DNA of 64,000 bases, from positions 124,001 to 188,000 of the forward strand of contig JBGSXL010000008.1 of assembly GCA_041751425.1 (NCBI GenBank), in the 5' to 3' direction. Under the pieces are notes generated by a model, which was not told the DNA's origin, made no database searches, and saw nothing but the letters and a program-made list of their open reading frames with translations. The position numbers and the translations under genes were made by a program. Source of the stretch: JAVVEG01 sp041751425 (GTDB lineage: Bacteria; Pseudomonadota; Gammaproteobacteria; Pseudomonadales; Pseudohongiellaceae). Shown here piece by piece: positions 9,433 to 19,258 of this stretch. Position 1 is the first letter of the stretch; each line of letters starts with the position of its first letter.

Positions 9433-10790
9433 TGCAATGCCTCCACCGCTGCCATAAACACAGCGCCGCGATGCCCAAAATCGTTGAACATGTCGAAACT
9501 GGCGCACGCGGGTGACAACAGAACTGCATCGCGAGGTTTGGCATTGTTGCGAGCCTGCGCGACTGCATCAGTCATGTCAGCAGCATAAAAAATTTGCGTA
9601 GCCCCTTCCAACACCGCAGCCAACTGATTCGCATCACGGCCAATCAGAATTAGAGCACTGACATACTGCAGAACAACTGCATGCATTGGCGTGAAATCAG
9701 CGTCCTTGCCCACTCCCCCGGCTATCAAAACGATAGCGCCGGATACCATCTCACCAATGGACTGGATGGCTACAACAGTAGCGCCTGGATTGGTTCCCTT
9801 GGAGTCATTGTAATAATCGATATCATCGAGATTGCGAACCCACTGACAACGATGCGGCAACCCTGAGAACTCACGTAAGGTTGTAGTCATGGATTCATGT
9901 GATAAGCCTACTGCATGACCAAGAGTCAGCGCGGCCAAAGCATTGGACACGTTGTGACGGCCAACCAGTTTCATCGCAGAAACGGGCAATAATTGTTCGT
10001 TACCAAAGGCTAAATAGTCGTCTGTGCTATCACACAGTACACCGAATGAATCCGGGTCCGGTCTATCCATACCGTAATACCAAACCTTCATGTTATGTGG
10101 TTTGCCTGGCGCGCTTGCTGCATCGTCCCGATTCACTACAACCTGTTTGCAGCCATGAAATATTCTTTGCTTAGCGTTGGCATAGTCCTGCATCGACGCG
10201 TAACGATCCATGTGGTCTTCGGTGATATTGAGAATCACCGCCGCCTCAGCGTTCAGGGAGCGTGTTGTTTCCAGTTGAAAACTGGACAACTCAAGCACAT
10301 ATAGCTGTTTCGGTGACTGTCTGAGCATATCCAGCGCAGGCAGCGCCGAGCGTCCATCCAGATTGCCACCCACGGCTACATCCAATCCGGCATTGCGCGC
10401 CATCTCACCGACCAGCGAAACTACAGTGCTTTTCCCGTTCGACCCTGTAACTGCTACGATGGGCTTGTTTGTATTCCTGGAAAAAATATCGATGTCGCCA
10501 CAGTAGTTGACACCTTTCGCGATGGCTGCAGCCACTGCCGGTTCCTGCAGGCTGATTCCGGGACTTAATACCAACTCCGATGCAGCCTCCAATGTTGAAG
10601 CCTGGAACGGACCCAGTTGTAACGTGACATCCGGAAACTCTGCATAGAATTCCTGCAACCCCGGCGGATTCAACCGGCTGTCTACAACAGAGAACTCTTC
10701 GCCAGCGAAGCGCAAAAAACGCGCACAGGAAAGTCCGGTTTTTCCCAAACCGACCACTACTTTTCCAGTTGCTGACGAACTCATCTGCAT
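9429..10790 (-). CDS. murD: UDP-N-acetylmuramoylalanine--D-glutamate ligase MurD
   Basis: MurD adds D-glutamate to UDP-MurNAc-L-Ala. The chosen ATG (10790) has AGGAAAG about seven bases upstream and gives 453 residues starting MQMSSSATGKVVVGLGKTGLS. A second ATG lies two codons on. The ATP P-loop GSNGKSTVV is near residue 115 and the C-terminal domain has SPACASFDMF. A longer open frame reaching into mraY lacks homology and was not used. The stop forms the ATGA overlap with ftsW. Confidence 0.97.
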   Translation of the reverse strand: MQMSSSATGKVVVGLGKTGLSCARFLRFAGEEFSVVDSRLNPPGLQEFYAEFPDVTLQLGPFQASTLEAASELVLSPGISLQEPAVAAAIAKGVNYCGDIDIFSRNTNKPIVAVTGSNGKSTVVSLVGEMARNAGLDVAVGGNLDGRSALPALDMLRQSPKQLYVLELSSFQLETTRSLNAEAAVILNITEDHMDRYASMQDYANAKQRIFHGCKQVVVNRDDAASAPGKPHNMKVWYYGMDRPDPDSFGVLCDSTDDYLAFGNEQLLPVSAMKLVGRHNVSNALAALTLGHAVGLSHESMTTTLREFSGLPHRCQWVRNLDDIDYYNDSKGTNPGATVVAIQSIGEMVSGAIVLIAGGVGKDADFTPMHAVVLQYVSALILIGRDANQLAAVLEGATQIFYAADMTDAVAQARNNAKPRDAVLLSPACASFDMFNDFGHRGAVFMAAVEALQ

Positions 10791-10819
10791 ACGACTCTTT
10801 CCTGCCTGCTCAAGAATTA

Positions 10820-11902
10820 CTATCTCAGTTTTAGTGTTGCTAATCCAAATAGCACCAGCATTACGGTGATAATCCAGAAACGCACGATCACGCGCGGCTC
10901 TGGCCACCCTTTTAGTTCAAAGTGATGATGCAACGGCGCCATTCTGAAAATGCGTTTCCCGGTAAGTTTGAATGAACCCACCTGCAGAATGACGGACACG
11001 GTTTCCATCACGAAGATGCCACCCATGATGAACAAAACTATTTCGTGGCGCGAAATCACCGCAACTATTCCCAGCGCTGCTCCCAATGCAAGGGCACCAA
11101 CATCGCCCATGAAAATCTGCGCGGGATAGGTGTTGAACCAGAGAAATCCTAAACCGGCACCAAGCAGTGCGCCGCAGAAAATTACCAACTCGCCTGCACC
11201 TACAATGTATGGAATTTTCAGGTATTCGGAGAAGCCAACGTGGCCACTGACATAAGCAATGATGCCTAACGCGCCACCCACCATAACGGTCGGAAGAATA
11301 GCCAAGCCATCCAACCCATCCGTCAGGTTCACGGCATTGCTACTGCCGACAATGACAAAGTAAGAGATGACCACAAAGACAATGCCGGCATCGATTGCTA
11401 CATCAGCGAAGAAAGGCACAATGTACGCGGTTTCAGCAGGGCCAACCGCAGTCAAATAAAGCAACAGCGCGGCTCCTAATCCTACAACCGATTGCCAGAA
11501 ATATTTGGCGCGCGCTGATAACCCTTTAGGGTTTTTCTCAAAAACCTTGCGATAGTCATCCACCCAGCCGATGGCACCAAACAGCAGAGTGACCACCAGA
11601 ACTATCCAGACATAATGATTAGAAAGATCTGCCCATAGCAAAGTACTGAACGCAATACTTACCAGAATCAAGGCGCCGCCCATAGTCGGTGTGCCCGCCT
11701 TGCTGAAATGCGTTTCCGGTCCGTCACTGCGAACCACCTGACCAATCTGGTGATAGTTCAGACGTCGGATCATGGCGGGACCAATGAGCAATGAGATAAA
11801 CAAAGCTGTAAGAATTCCCATGATGCCGCGCACAGTAATGTACTGAAACACCGCGAACCCGCTGTCTATTGTAGTCAGATAATTAGCCAGCAATACCAAC
11901 AT
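10820..11902 (-). CDS. mraY: Phospho-N-acetylmuramoyl-pentapeptide transferase MraY
   Basis: MraY transfers phospho-MurNAc-pentapeptide to undecaprenyl phosphate, making lipid I in the inner membrane. The 360-residue protein has about ten membrane segments and the family signatures: DDYRK near residue 115, VNLTDGLDGLA near residues 188-198, and the histidine motif PLHHHFELKGW near 322-332. The start overlaps the murF stop by one base (TAATG). Confidence 0.98.
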   Translation of the reverse strand: MLVLLANYLTTIDSGFAVFQYITVRGIMGILTALFISLLIGPAMIRRLNYHQIGQVVRSDGPETHFSKAGTPTMGGALILVSIAFSTLLWADLSNHYVWIVLVVTLLFGAIGWVDDYRKVFEKNPKGLSARAKYFWQSVVGLGAALLLYLTAVGPAETAYIVPFFADVAIDAGIVFVVISYFVIVGSSNAVNLTDGLDGLAILPTVMVGGALGIIAYVSGHVGFSEYLKIPYIVGAGELVIFCGALLGAGLGFLWFNTYPAQIFMGDVGALALGAALGIVAVISRHEIVLFIMGGIFVMETVSVILQVGSFKLTGKRIFRMAPLHHHFELKGWPEPRVIVRFWIITVMLVLFGLATLKLR

Positions 11903-13272
11903 TAGTGAGGTTCTCCGTTGCTCAGTTGTGCCACGATGACATCCATTCGTGAACTTCTGGATCCTTTTATCAATGCTGTGGTGGTCGCAGTTAACTGTGA
12001 ACGCGCGAATCTCACCAACTCGTCATGATTTTCAAAATGCATGCTTTTGTCCCCAAAAGAGATTGCGCTCAACTTGCTGTATTCCCCAACTGACCAAAGC
12101 GCATCGATTCCACTTTTTCTTGCGTACTCACCAACGTCGCGGTGGGCCGATTCTGTCTCATGACCAAGTTCAGCCATGTCTCCCACGATAAGCACTCGCG
12201 TCCCTTCGCAGTTGGCCAGCACATCTATTGCTGCGCGAAAAGATCCCGGACTTGCGTTGTAACTGTCATCAATCAAATTTGCCTGCCTGAACCCGGGCAA
12301 TAAGCGCAATCTGCCGTTTACTGCTTTGGTTCCTGCCAGACCCGCACTGACATCGGCGAGACTTGCACCAGCTTCCAGGCTCGCCGCGGCGGCAGCCAGT
12401 GCATTCGCGATATTGTGTAAACCACCTACTTGTAAAGTGATCCTTACCTCGCCTTGAGGAGTGTGCATGCGGAACCGGCTCCCCAGAGCTGTTTCCAATT
12501 GAATGTCATCCGCGTAATAATCCGCGTGACTCTCAGCTCCTTTCACACTGAATGTCACCGTTCTGCAATTTCCTGCTCGCTTCTGCCAAACGGCCAGATT
12601 GGTCTCATCCGCATTCAACACAGCCACGCCATTTTGCTTGGCCACGCCATCGATAATTTCGCCTTTCGCTGCAACTACACCAGCGATGCTGCCGAAACCC
12701 TCCAAGTGTGCTGCAGCTGCATTGGTGAGAACTGCCACCTGTGGTTGCGCCAGCTGTACGGTATATGCAATCTCGCCTGCCGCACTCGCGCCAAGTTCAA
12801 TCACTGCATACTCATCGGTTTCTTTCAGCTGCAACAAAGTCAACGGCACCCCTATTGCGTTATTCAGATTTCCCTTGGTCACCAGCGCCTGATGTCGCAC
12901 CTTGAGAATGCTTCCCGTCATTTCCTTGACCGTTGTTTTTCCCTGGCTACCGGTAATCGCTATCACTTTTGTCGTCAATGCCTGTCGATGCCATCTGGCG
13001 ATATCACCAAGCGCTTTGGTGGTGTCCTTAACAAGCAGTTGTGGCAGCGGACAATCAATCAGCCTGCTCACTACAGCGCCACTTGCGTTATTTTCAGCAG
13101 CTTTGCTTACAAACTCATTCCCATCAAAATTCTTTCCCTGCAAGGCGACATACAGCTGCCCTGGTTCAAGCGTTCTGGTATCAATAGAAATCTGCAGGAA
13201 ACTACCGTCCGAGCCATGCAGCTCAGCACCCAGCACTTTTGCGATCTCACTGAACAATACTGTTGTGATCAC
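11902..13272 (-). CDS. murF: UDP-MurNAc-tripeptide--D-Ala-D-Ala ligase MurF
   Basis: MurF adds the D-Ala-D-Ala dipeptide made by Ddl. The 456-residue protein has the P-loop GSQGKTTVKE near residue 107 and the C-terminal signature LIDDSYNASPGSF near residue 310. Translation appears to start at GTG (13272), giving MITTVLFSEIAKVLG. No in-frame ATG lies near, and purine-rich sequence AGAGAAAG sits just upstream. It sits 30 bases after murE. Confidence 0.97.
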   Translation of the reverse strand: MITTVLFSEIAKVLGAELHGSDGSFLQISIDTRTLEPGQLYVALQGKNFDGNEFVSKAAENNASGAVVSRLIDCPLPQLLVKDTTKALGDIARWHRQALTTKVIAITGSQGKTTVKEMTGSILKVRHQALVTKGNLNNAIGVPLTLLQLKETDEYAVIELGASAAGEIAYTVQLAQPQVAVLTNAAAAHLEGFGSIAGVVAAKGEIIDGVAKQNGVAVLNADETNLAVWQKRAGNCRTVTFSVKGAESHADYYADDIQLETALGSRFRMHTPQGEVRITLQVGGLHNIANALAAAAASLEAGASLADVSAGLAGTKAVNGRLRLLPGFRQANLIDDSYNASPGSFRAAIDVLANCEGTRVLIVGDMAELGHETESAHRDVGEYARKSGIDALWSVGEYSKLSAISFGDKSMHFENHDELVRFARSQLTATTTALIKGSRSSRMDVIVAQLSNGEPH

Positions 13273-13302
13273 ATCTTTCTCTCTATTTAACCAACAACAA
13301 AA

Positions 13303-14835
13303 TCAGTTCCCATTTCTGGCATTCAGTGCAAGACGCAGTTGACTAACATCACTGAACATCATTTTCTTGCCGCCAACATCCTGATAATTCTCATGCCCTT
13401 TGCCGGCTATCAACACAACATCGCCGGGGCTTGCCTGCCGAACTGCCTGCACAATCGCTTCTGCACGATCGCGCTGCACGTTGAAGCGGCTTTTATCCTC
13501 GGCACCCAGCATAATCTGCCTGACGATATCGTCTGCGCATTCGGTGCGCGGATTGTCGTCAGTGATGATGATCTGATCCGCATATTGCTCGGCGATCTCA
13601 GCCATCAATGGACGTTTACCCTGGTCGCGGTTGCCACCACAGCCAAACACGCACCAGATTTTGCCAGTAAAGTGTGCGCGCAAAGCGATTAACGCACTCT
13701 TCAATGCATCGGGTGTATGTGCGTAATCCACTACAGCAGTAATGTCGTTGCAATCGCCGACTATTTCCATGCGTCCGTTAACTGGCTTCAAATTGGATAC
13801 CTCTGCGAGGATCTGTTCCAGAGAGTATTTTTTCTGCGCATCAGGCAACGTCAACAAAGTTGTCAGAACCGCCAGCAAATTACTGAAATTGAAATGCCCC
13901 AACACACCGCCGCGCAATTCGCCTTCTCCCCATGGTGTAACCACCTGTGCCACATAACCGCTGGGTATCAATTGCAATTCTTTGGCATACACATCAGAGC
14001 GTGTATCCGAGATGCTGAACGTATAACTTTTGACACTGGCAGCCAGGCTGTTGAGGATTTTGCTTACAAAGGGATCATCCGCATTGACTATCGCTGTACG
14101 CAAACCTTCCTTGCGAAACAGTTTTAATTTGCTTTCACCATAGGATTCCATGCTGCCGTGATAGTCCAGATGATCGCGGGTAAGGTTGGTGAAAACTGCA
14201 GTATCAAATTTCACGCCGCTAACGCGATTCTGGTGCAGGCCCTGTGATGATACCTCCATGGCTACAGAGTCTGCCTTTTCCGCAAATAGTTCAGCAAAAG
14301 CACACTGAATGAATACGGCATCCGGCGTGGTATATCCTGTTTCCACCAAATCATCGTAGAACCCATAGCCCAGAGTTCCGATAACTCCACACCGGCGGCC
14401 CAGACCGCTCAGGCTTTGTGCAATAAACTGGGTGCAACTGGTTTTCCCATTCGTGCCAGTGACACCAATCACTGTCATATTTTTGCTGGGACTGGCATAG
14501 AAACGTGAAGCCACCTCTCCCATCAAAGCTGACAGATTATCAATAGCTATAATCGGCACACCGTTACGTATCTGCCATCCCTGCCAACCACCGCCGGATT
14601 CAGCCAGCACCGCTGCAGCTCCCTGCTCAATCGCGTAATCGATGTAATCCCTGGCGTCGTGATTCTTACCAAAACAGGCAAGAAACAAATCACCTCTGAC
14701 GAGGCGCCGACTATCCAACTGAATGCCAGTCAATTCAGATTCCAACTCTGACGACATATCGTCCGGCAGCACAACTAATCCGGTCAGCAGTTGTTTCAGC
14801 GATGTTCTATGCATTATTTTTTCCGCTGTATTCAT
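13303..14835 (-). CDS. murE: UDP-MurNAc-L-Ala-D-Glu--2,6-diaminopimelate ligase MurE
   Basis: MurE adds meso-diaminopimelate to the growing stem peptide. The 510-residue protein has the P-loop VTGTNGKTSCTQ near residue 121 and the DDNPRTE motif near residue 417, which is the signature of the diaminopimelate-specific enzyme as opposed to the lysine type. The first ATG (14835) is 13 bases past the ftsI stop. An alternative ATG at 14814 (MHRTSLKQ) has GGAA closer to it and may be the true start. Confidence 0.97.
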   Translation of the reverse strand: MNTAEKIMHRTSLKQLLTGLVVLPDDMSSELESELTGIQLDSRRLVRGDLFLACFGKNHDARDYIDYAIEQGAAAVLAESGGGWQGWQIRNGVPIIAIDNLSALMGEVASRFYASPSKNMTVIGVTGTNGKTSCTQFIAQSLSGLGRRCGVIGTLGYGFYDDLVETGYTTPDAVFIQCAFAELFAEKADSVAMEVSSQGLHQNRVSGVKFDTAVFTNLTRDHLDYHGSMESYGESKLKLFRKEGLRTAIVNADDPFVSKILNSLAASVKSYTFSISDTRSDVYAKELQLIPSGYVAQVVTPWGEGELRGGVLGHFNFSNLLAVLTTLLTLPDAQKKYSLEQILAEVSNLKPVNGRMEIVGDCNDITAVVDYAHTPDALKSALIALRAHFTGKIWCVFGCGGNRDQGKRPLMAEIAEQYADQIIITDDNPRTECADDIVRQIMLGAEDKSRFNVQRDRAEAIVQAVRQASPGDVVLIAGKGHENYQDVGGKKMMFSDVSQLRLALNARNGN

Positions 14836-14848
14836 AAAATTGCATCTC

Positions 14849-16573
14849 TTACAGTGAGCTCAGTTTCAGAATTTGTGTGCCTTCAACATTATCCGGTGGT
14901 ACCTCAAGAATGCGCATGGTTCCAGCAACTATGCGTGAGAATACCGGTGCCGCTACCTGGCTTCCGAACTGCTGTGCACCTTGCGGTTCATTAATCACAA
15001 CTATTACTACAATCTTCGGTTCACTAGCCGGAGCGTAACCGGCGAAACTGGAGTTATTGATTCTTGTTTCATAACCGGACGCACCCAACACCTGTGCGGT
15101 GCCTGTTTTTCCAGCCACTGAATAAAAAGGGACATTTGCCGCTAGCGCTCCACCACGATCAGGATCAACTACCGCTTCCAGCATGCCCTGAACCTGGCGG
15201 ACGATGCGTTCATCAATCACGCGCTCTTGTGGAATGGAATCAATACTGCCCTGATGTTTGAGCAGGCTGACAGGGCGTTTGATCCCGCCACTGGCTATCA
15301 CAGAGTATGCTTGCGCCAGTTGTAAAGTAGATGACGACAAACCATAACCAAACGAGAGGGTCGCCAGTTCAATATCACTCCAACGACGATGATTAGGCAA
15401 CACTCCGCCTCGCTCTCCCGGGAACCCGCTTCCTGTTCCTTCACCAAAGCCAACCCGCATCAACACATCCCGCATGAGTTCGTGACCAACTGCCAGCGCC
15501 ATCTTGGCGGAACCAATATTGCTCGATTTGGCTACGACGCCTTCCACAGTCAATGCACCGTAGTCAGTACCACGATCGCTCACATAATCGCGGCCTACAC
15601 GGAATCTCCCGGGACTGGTATTGATGACAGTAGACGGCGTATACAAACCAGACTCCAGAGCGGCTATCGCCGTAAAAGTCTTAATTGTGGAACCCGGTTC
15701 CTGCAAGTCCGTCACTGCGCGATTTCGCAGAACGCTGAAATCTGTGAGACTGGCGCGGTTGTGAGGATTGTAAGAAGGCTGATTTACCATCGCCAACACT
15801 TCACCGGTTTCCACGTTCAGCACAACGGCGCTGGCTGATCGCGCACGACGATAGAGGTATTCCGCCTTCAGCTCTTTATAGGCAAGATTCTGAATACGGA
15901 AATCGATGCTCAGCTCCAGTTGTCTGCCCGGCTGCGCTGTCTGAATTGTGTTCAGTTCCTTGATGATGCGACCGCGCTTGTCTTTGATAACCTGCTGCCG
16001 CCCGGGTACGCCTTGCAACCATTCGTCGTAGGCCAGCTCCAGACCTTCCTGACCAATATCATCCACATTACTGAATCCAATCAGGTGAGCGGCAACTTCT
16101 CCCTGCGGGTAATAGCGCTGGTATTCCTGTCTGCTATAAACACCTGCGATGCCCATGGACAGGACCCTGTCCGCATCTGCTGGCGGCATGCGGCGCTTCA
16201 CATATAAAAATTCACGCTCTGCGTTGGCAGCAATACTGTTTATTAAACTGTCGGCAGGTAATTCCAATTCCAGTGCAAGCAACTGCATATCACTTGGATT
16301 TCTGACAATCTCCTTCGGGTTGACCCAGATAGATTTGACTGGCGTACTGACAGCAAGCGGTTCGCCATTGCGATCGGTGATAATGCCACGGTGCGCCACC
16401 AAAGGCTCAATACGAATTGTTCTGGCATCTCCCTGCCCCTGCAGAAAATCTCTTTGCATCAATTGCAGGCTGGTAACTTTCCAGACCACTGCCAGCACAC
16501 AGGCAAACATCGCAATGAATACGACATTAAGGCGCCATGTAATTGGCGTATGGGTAGAGCGCTTGTCACTCAT
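14849..16573 (-). CDS. ftsI: Peptidoglycan D,D-transpeptidase FtsI (PBP3)
   Basis: FtsI crosslinks septal peptidoglycan and works with FtsW. The 574-residue protein has a short cytoplasmic tail, one membrane segment near residues 15-33, a pedestal domain, and the penicillin-binding triads: STIK near residue 297 (catalytic Ser), SSN near 350 and KTG near 486. The start overlaps ftsL by 8 bases. Confidence 0.98.
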   Translation of the reverse strand: MSDKRSTHTPITWRLNVVFIAMFACVLAVVWKVTSLQLMQRDFLQGQGDARTIRIEPLVAHRGIITDRNGEPLAVSTPVKSIWVNPKEIVRNPSDMQLLALELELPADSLINSIAANAEREFLYVKRRMPPADADRVLSMGIAGVYSRQEYQRYYPQGEVAAHLIGFSNVDDIGQEGLELAYDEWLQGVPGRQQVIKDKRGRIIKELNTIQTAQPGRQLELSIDFRIQNLAYKELKAEYLYRRARSASAVVLNVETGEVLAMVNQPSYNPHNRASLTDFSVLRNRAVTDLQEPGSTIKTFTAIAALESGLYTPSTVINTSPGRFRVGRDYVSDRGTDYGALTVEGVVAKSSNIGSAKMALAVGHELMRDVLMRVGFGEGTGSGFPGERGGVLPNHRRWSDIELATLSFGYGLSSSTLQLAQAYSVIASGGIKRPVSLLKHQGSIDSIPQERVIDERIVRQVQGMLEAVVDPDRGGALAANVPFYSVAGKTGTAQVLGASGYETRINNSSFAGYAPASEPKIVVIVVINEPQGAQQFGSQVAAPVFSRIVAGTMRILEVPPDNVEGTQILKLSSL

Positions 16574-16922
16574 AGGTCACCATAATGACGCCAGACCAGT
16601 CCGGCAGTTTCATGCCCAACTCTTCGATCGCTTTTATCTCGATACGACCTTCCAGTCCGAATGTGCTCTGCTCAATCAGCAGCTGCCCCCATTGCACTTC
16701 CAGCGCATTGGTTTCGCCACGAAGTTGTTGTAGTTCGAACATGGCGTATCGATTCTTGAAGGTTGTATGCACAACTCCCATTCCCGTTATCAACACCAGC
16801 CCCAGCGCGCCAAACAATACGAAGGAGCGCGCAGACTTCAGACGCGTCCAATCCAACACGGAAGCGTTGTCCGCCAGGGCGTGCCTTCTTGAATGCTGTT
16901 TTGCCGCGGGTTCCACTCTCAT
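16566..16922 (-). CDS. ftsL: Cell division protein FtsL
   Basis: FtsL is a small bitopic protein of the FtsQLB complex that activates FtsWI. The ATG at 16922 is preceded by AAGAGAGAG and gives 118 residues. It has a basic cytoplasmic tail, one membrane segment near residues 35-53 (FVLFGALGLVLITGMGVV) and a periplasmic heptad-like coiled coil (FELQQLRGETNALEVQWGQL). A longer upstream frame overlaps rsmH and is not supported. It sits between rsmH and ftsI as usual. Confidence 0.94.
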   Translation of the reverse strand: MRVEPAAKQHSRRHALADNASVLDWTRLKSARSFVLFGALGLVLITGMGVVHTTFKNRYAMFELQQLRGETNALEVQWGQLLIEQSTFGLEGRIEIKAIEELGMKLPDWSGVIMVTYE

Positions 16923-16944
16923 CTCTCTCTTGTCAATTCTCAGG

Positions 16945-17877
16945 TCAGGAAATTTTCTCTGCCACTCGCATGATCGCGCTGCGTGAACGTGGATTGGCAG
17001 CCAGTTCTTCAGCATCTGCTTTGACTGCCTTGCCGATTTTTTTCAGCCGCGGATTCAGCGCGGCATACTGCACCGGAACACCCATCGGGAAATCATCACC
17101 ACGCACCTGTTCTGCAATGAATTGTTTGACCAGGCGATCTTCCAGCGAATGAAAACTAATAATGACTAGTCTGCCCCCCAGCTCCAGCACATTGAGAATC
17201 TGTTGCAGGCCGGATTCCAGATCATCGAGTTCTTTATTGATATGAATGCGTATTGCCTGGAATGCTCGTGTCGCAGGATGCTTGTGTTTTTCCCAGACTG
17301 GATTAGCTTGTTTGACGATCTCAGCCAACTGCAGAGTGCTGGTAATAGGATGAGTTTTTCGCTCGGTGACGATGGCGCGCGCCATGCGGCGGGAGAAACG
17401 CTCCTCACCGTAGCGGTATATGACATCTGCTATCTCTTGCTCAGGAGCAGAAGCCAGCCACTGCGCAGCACTTTCCCCTTCGTCCGGATTCATCCGCATA
17501 TCCAAGGGCCCGTCTTGAGTAAAACTGAAACCGCGTTGCGCCTCATCCAATTGCGGAGAGGACACGCCCAGATCCAACAACACGCCGGTCACCTTTCCTG
17601 TCAGATGCCTTTGCTCCAACAGCTCGGTAAGCCTGGCGAATGAACCGCGCGCAATTTCGAAACGCGCGTCACCGGAAAATTCTGCAATAGCTGCGCTTAC
17701 TGCATCGGGGTCTTTGTCGATAGCCAGTAAACGCCCCTTCTCTCCCAGTTTCTGCAGAATAGCTCTGGCATGACCACCGCGCCCGAATGTACCATCCACA
17801 TAAATTCCAGAGTCATCCGTGACGAGCGCATTGACTGCGGGATGGAGTAAAACTGTGTCATGCGCCTGTGCCATCAT
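16945..17877 (-). CDS. rsmH: 16S rRNA (cytosine1402-N4)-methyltransferase RsmH
   Basis: RsmH (MraW) N4-methylates C1402 of 16S rRNA. RsmI, also encoded in this window, adds the 2'-O-methyl to the same nucleotide. The 310-residue protein shows the SAM-binding stretch YVDGTFGRGGHARAIL near residues 26-41, DLGVSSPQLD near 103, and FHSLEDR near 248. Two ATGs open the frame. It lies 71 bases after mraZ. Confidence 0.97.
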   Translation of the reverse strand: MMAQAHDTVLLHPAVNALVTDDSGIYVDGTFGRGGHARAILQKLGEKGRLLAIDKDPDAVSAAIAEFSGDARFEIARGSFARLTELLEQRHLTGKVTGVLLDLGVSSPQLDEAQRGFSFTQDGPLDMRMNPDEGESAAQWLASAPEQEIADVIYRYGEERFSRRMARAIVTERKTHPITSTLQLAEIVKQANPVWEKHKHPATRAFQAIRIHINKELDDLESGLQQILNVLELGGRLVIISFHSLEDRLVKQFIAEQVRGDDFPMGVPVQYAALNPRLKKIGKAVKADAEELAANPRSRSAIMRVAEKIS

Positions 17878-17948
17878 GGTCAGGTCTGCTCCCGATGCGC
17901 TTCTGTTTTTCCGTTATGCTTTTCTGAACTATTGCCCGTCGGCCGAAC

Positions 17949-18404
17949 TTACAAAGAAATATTCAACAAACCGGCTGGTAGCTCACCTTCCGCTCCCCCT
18001 GCTGCAAAAGACTTTTCGCTGTGCGCTTTCCAGTTTTCCTGGCTCCATATCTCAAATTTCTTGTCCTGACCTACCAGAGCCACTTGCTTATCCAGTTGCG
18101 CGTACTCGCGCAGAACCTGTGGCAGTAGCACTCGGCCACTGCCGTCCATTTCCATATCCGTTGCATAACCAATCATGATTTGCTGCACGCGGCGAGTGCT
18201 GGGGTCAAAGCTCGATAATTTCGCTATATCACTCTGAATCTCTTCCCAGCTTTCCATCGGGTATAACAACAGACATTTCAGTGCAATATCGACAGTCGCC
18301 ACCAAGCGCCCCCCGAATTGATTGGTCAACAGGTCACGATAGCGGGATGGCATGGCCATGCGCCCCTTCGTATCCAGATTGATTTGACTGAAACCTCTAA
18401 ACAC
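17949..18404 (-). CDS. mraZ: Transcriptional regulator MraZ
   Basis: MraZ is a ring-forming DNA-binding protein with two SpoVT/AbrB-like domains that regulates the dcw operon it heads. The 151-residue protein begins MFRGFSQINLDTKGRMAMPSR, with the second copy DGSGRVLLPQVLREYA near residue 80. Translation appears to start at GTG (18404), with AGAGGAT about seven bases upstream. A phased set of GTGG boxes lies just upstream at 18459-18492. Confidence 0.97.
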   Translation of the reverse strand: MFRGFSQINLDTKGRMAMPSRYRDLLTNQFGGRLVATVDIALKCLLLYPMESWEEIQSDIAKLSSFDPSTRRVQQIMIGYATDMEMDGSGRVLLPQVLREYAQLDKQVALVGQDKKFEIWSQENWKAHSEKSFAAGGAEGELPAGLLNISL

Positions 18405-18458
18405 CGCTTTATCCTCTTGGGGAAGTTGGCTGGATCATGGACTCAATTCCATAATTCC

Positions 18459-18492
18459 CCACTTTCTGACAGATAACTCCACTTTTTTCCAC
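18459..18492 (-). promoter_or_regulatory. MraZ-box array upstream of mraZ
   Basis: On the minus strand GTGG occurs at 18492-18489, 18482-18479 and 18462-18459. The spacings are exactly 10 and 20 bases, so all three fall on one face of the helix with one slot empty. Two are preceded by AAA (AAAGTGG). MraZ is known to bind G-rich direct repeats with 10-bp spacing upstream of its own gene. The array lies just downstream of the predicted start of transcription, where binding would block the promoter. Confidence 0.75.
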
Positions 18493-18500
18493 CATGCGAC

Positions 18501-18529
18501 ACTATATGCACACAAATATCGCAGCGCAA
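18501..18529 (-). promoter_or_regulatory. Candidate promoter of the dcw operon (Pmra)
   Basis: TTGCGC (18529-18524) and TATAGT (18506-18501) lie 17 bases apart on the minus strand. Transcription would begin near 18494, at the edge of the MraZ-box array. The -10 matches the consensus at five of six positions and the -35 at three. Confidence 0.5.
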
Positions 18530-18773
18530 GCAATATTTGTGAGTTTTCGCGTGTAACTAGCATGAATTTGTTAGAAAAATTCGGAAATGGACAGGAGGAA
18601 ACGCAGCCAAATAAGGCTAATATTTCGCAATATCAGAAGGCTGCACCAAGCAGTTAATGTAAAATATGAGGTTTTGGCAGAATCTGCCAGGAGGAGGAGC
18701 TGGTTTTCGCAGTTCAGTTCTACTGCTGAAGCCGGAAGTTGTATATTTCGGAACGGCACAATACGAAAAAAAT
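18530..18773 (-). other. Non-coding stretch between rnpB and the dcw promoter
   Basis: No convincing gene was found here. A run of seven T (minus strand, 18772-18766) directly follows the closing stem of the RNase P RNA and may help end that transcript. A short inverted repeat (TGGCAG/CTGCCA) near 18677 is followed by a GGAGGAGGAG stretch on the plus strand, but no reading frame uses it. Confidence 0.4.
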
Positions 18774-19151
<378 letters not shown>

Positions 19152-19157
19152 GCGGCA

Positions 19158-19186
19158 AGGTTAAGCGAGCACGGACAACATTACAA
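19158..19186 (-). promoter_or_regulatory. Candidate rnpB promoter
   Basis: TTGTAA (19186-19181) and TAACCT (19163-19158) are spaced 17 bases apart on the minus strand. The -10 ends seven bases before the first P1 base of the RNA (19151), which fits a start exactly at the mature 5' end. Confidence 0.5.
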
Positions 19187-19258
19187 GCGCTTTGATTAAA
19201 ACTGGCGCTATGTCACACTCAAAGCAACCAAACCGACAATTCAGTTTCTGTTCGCAGT

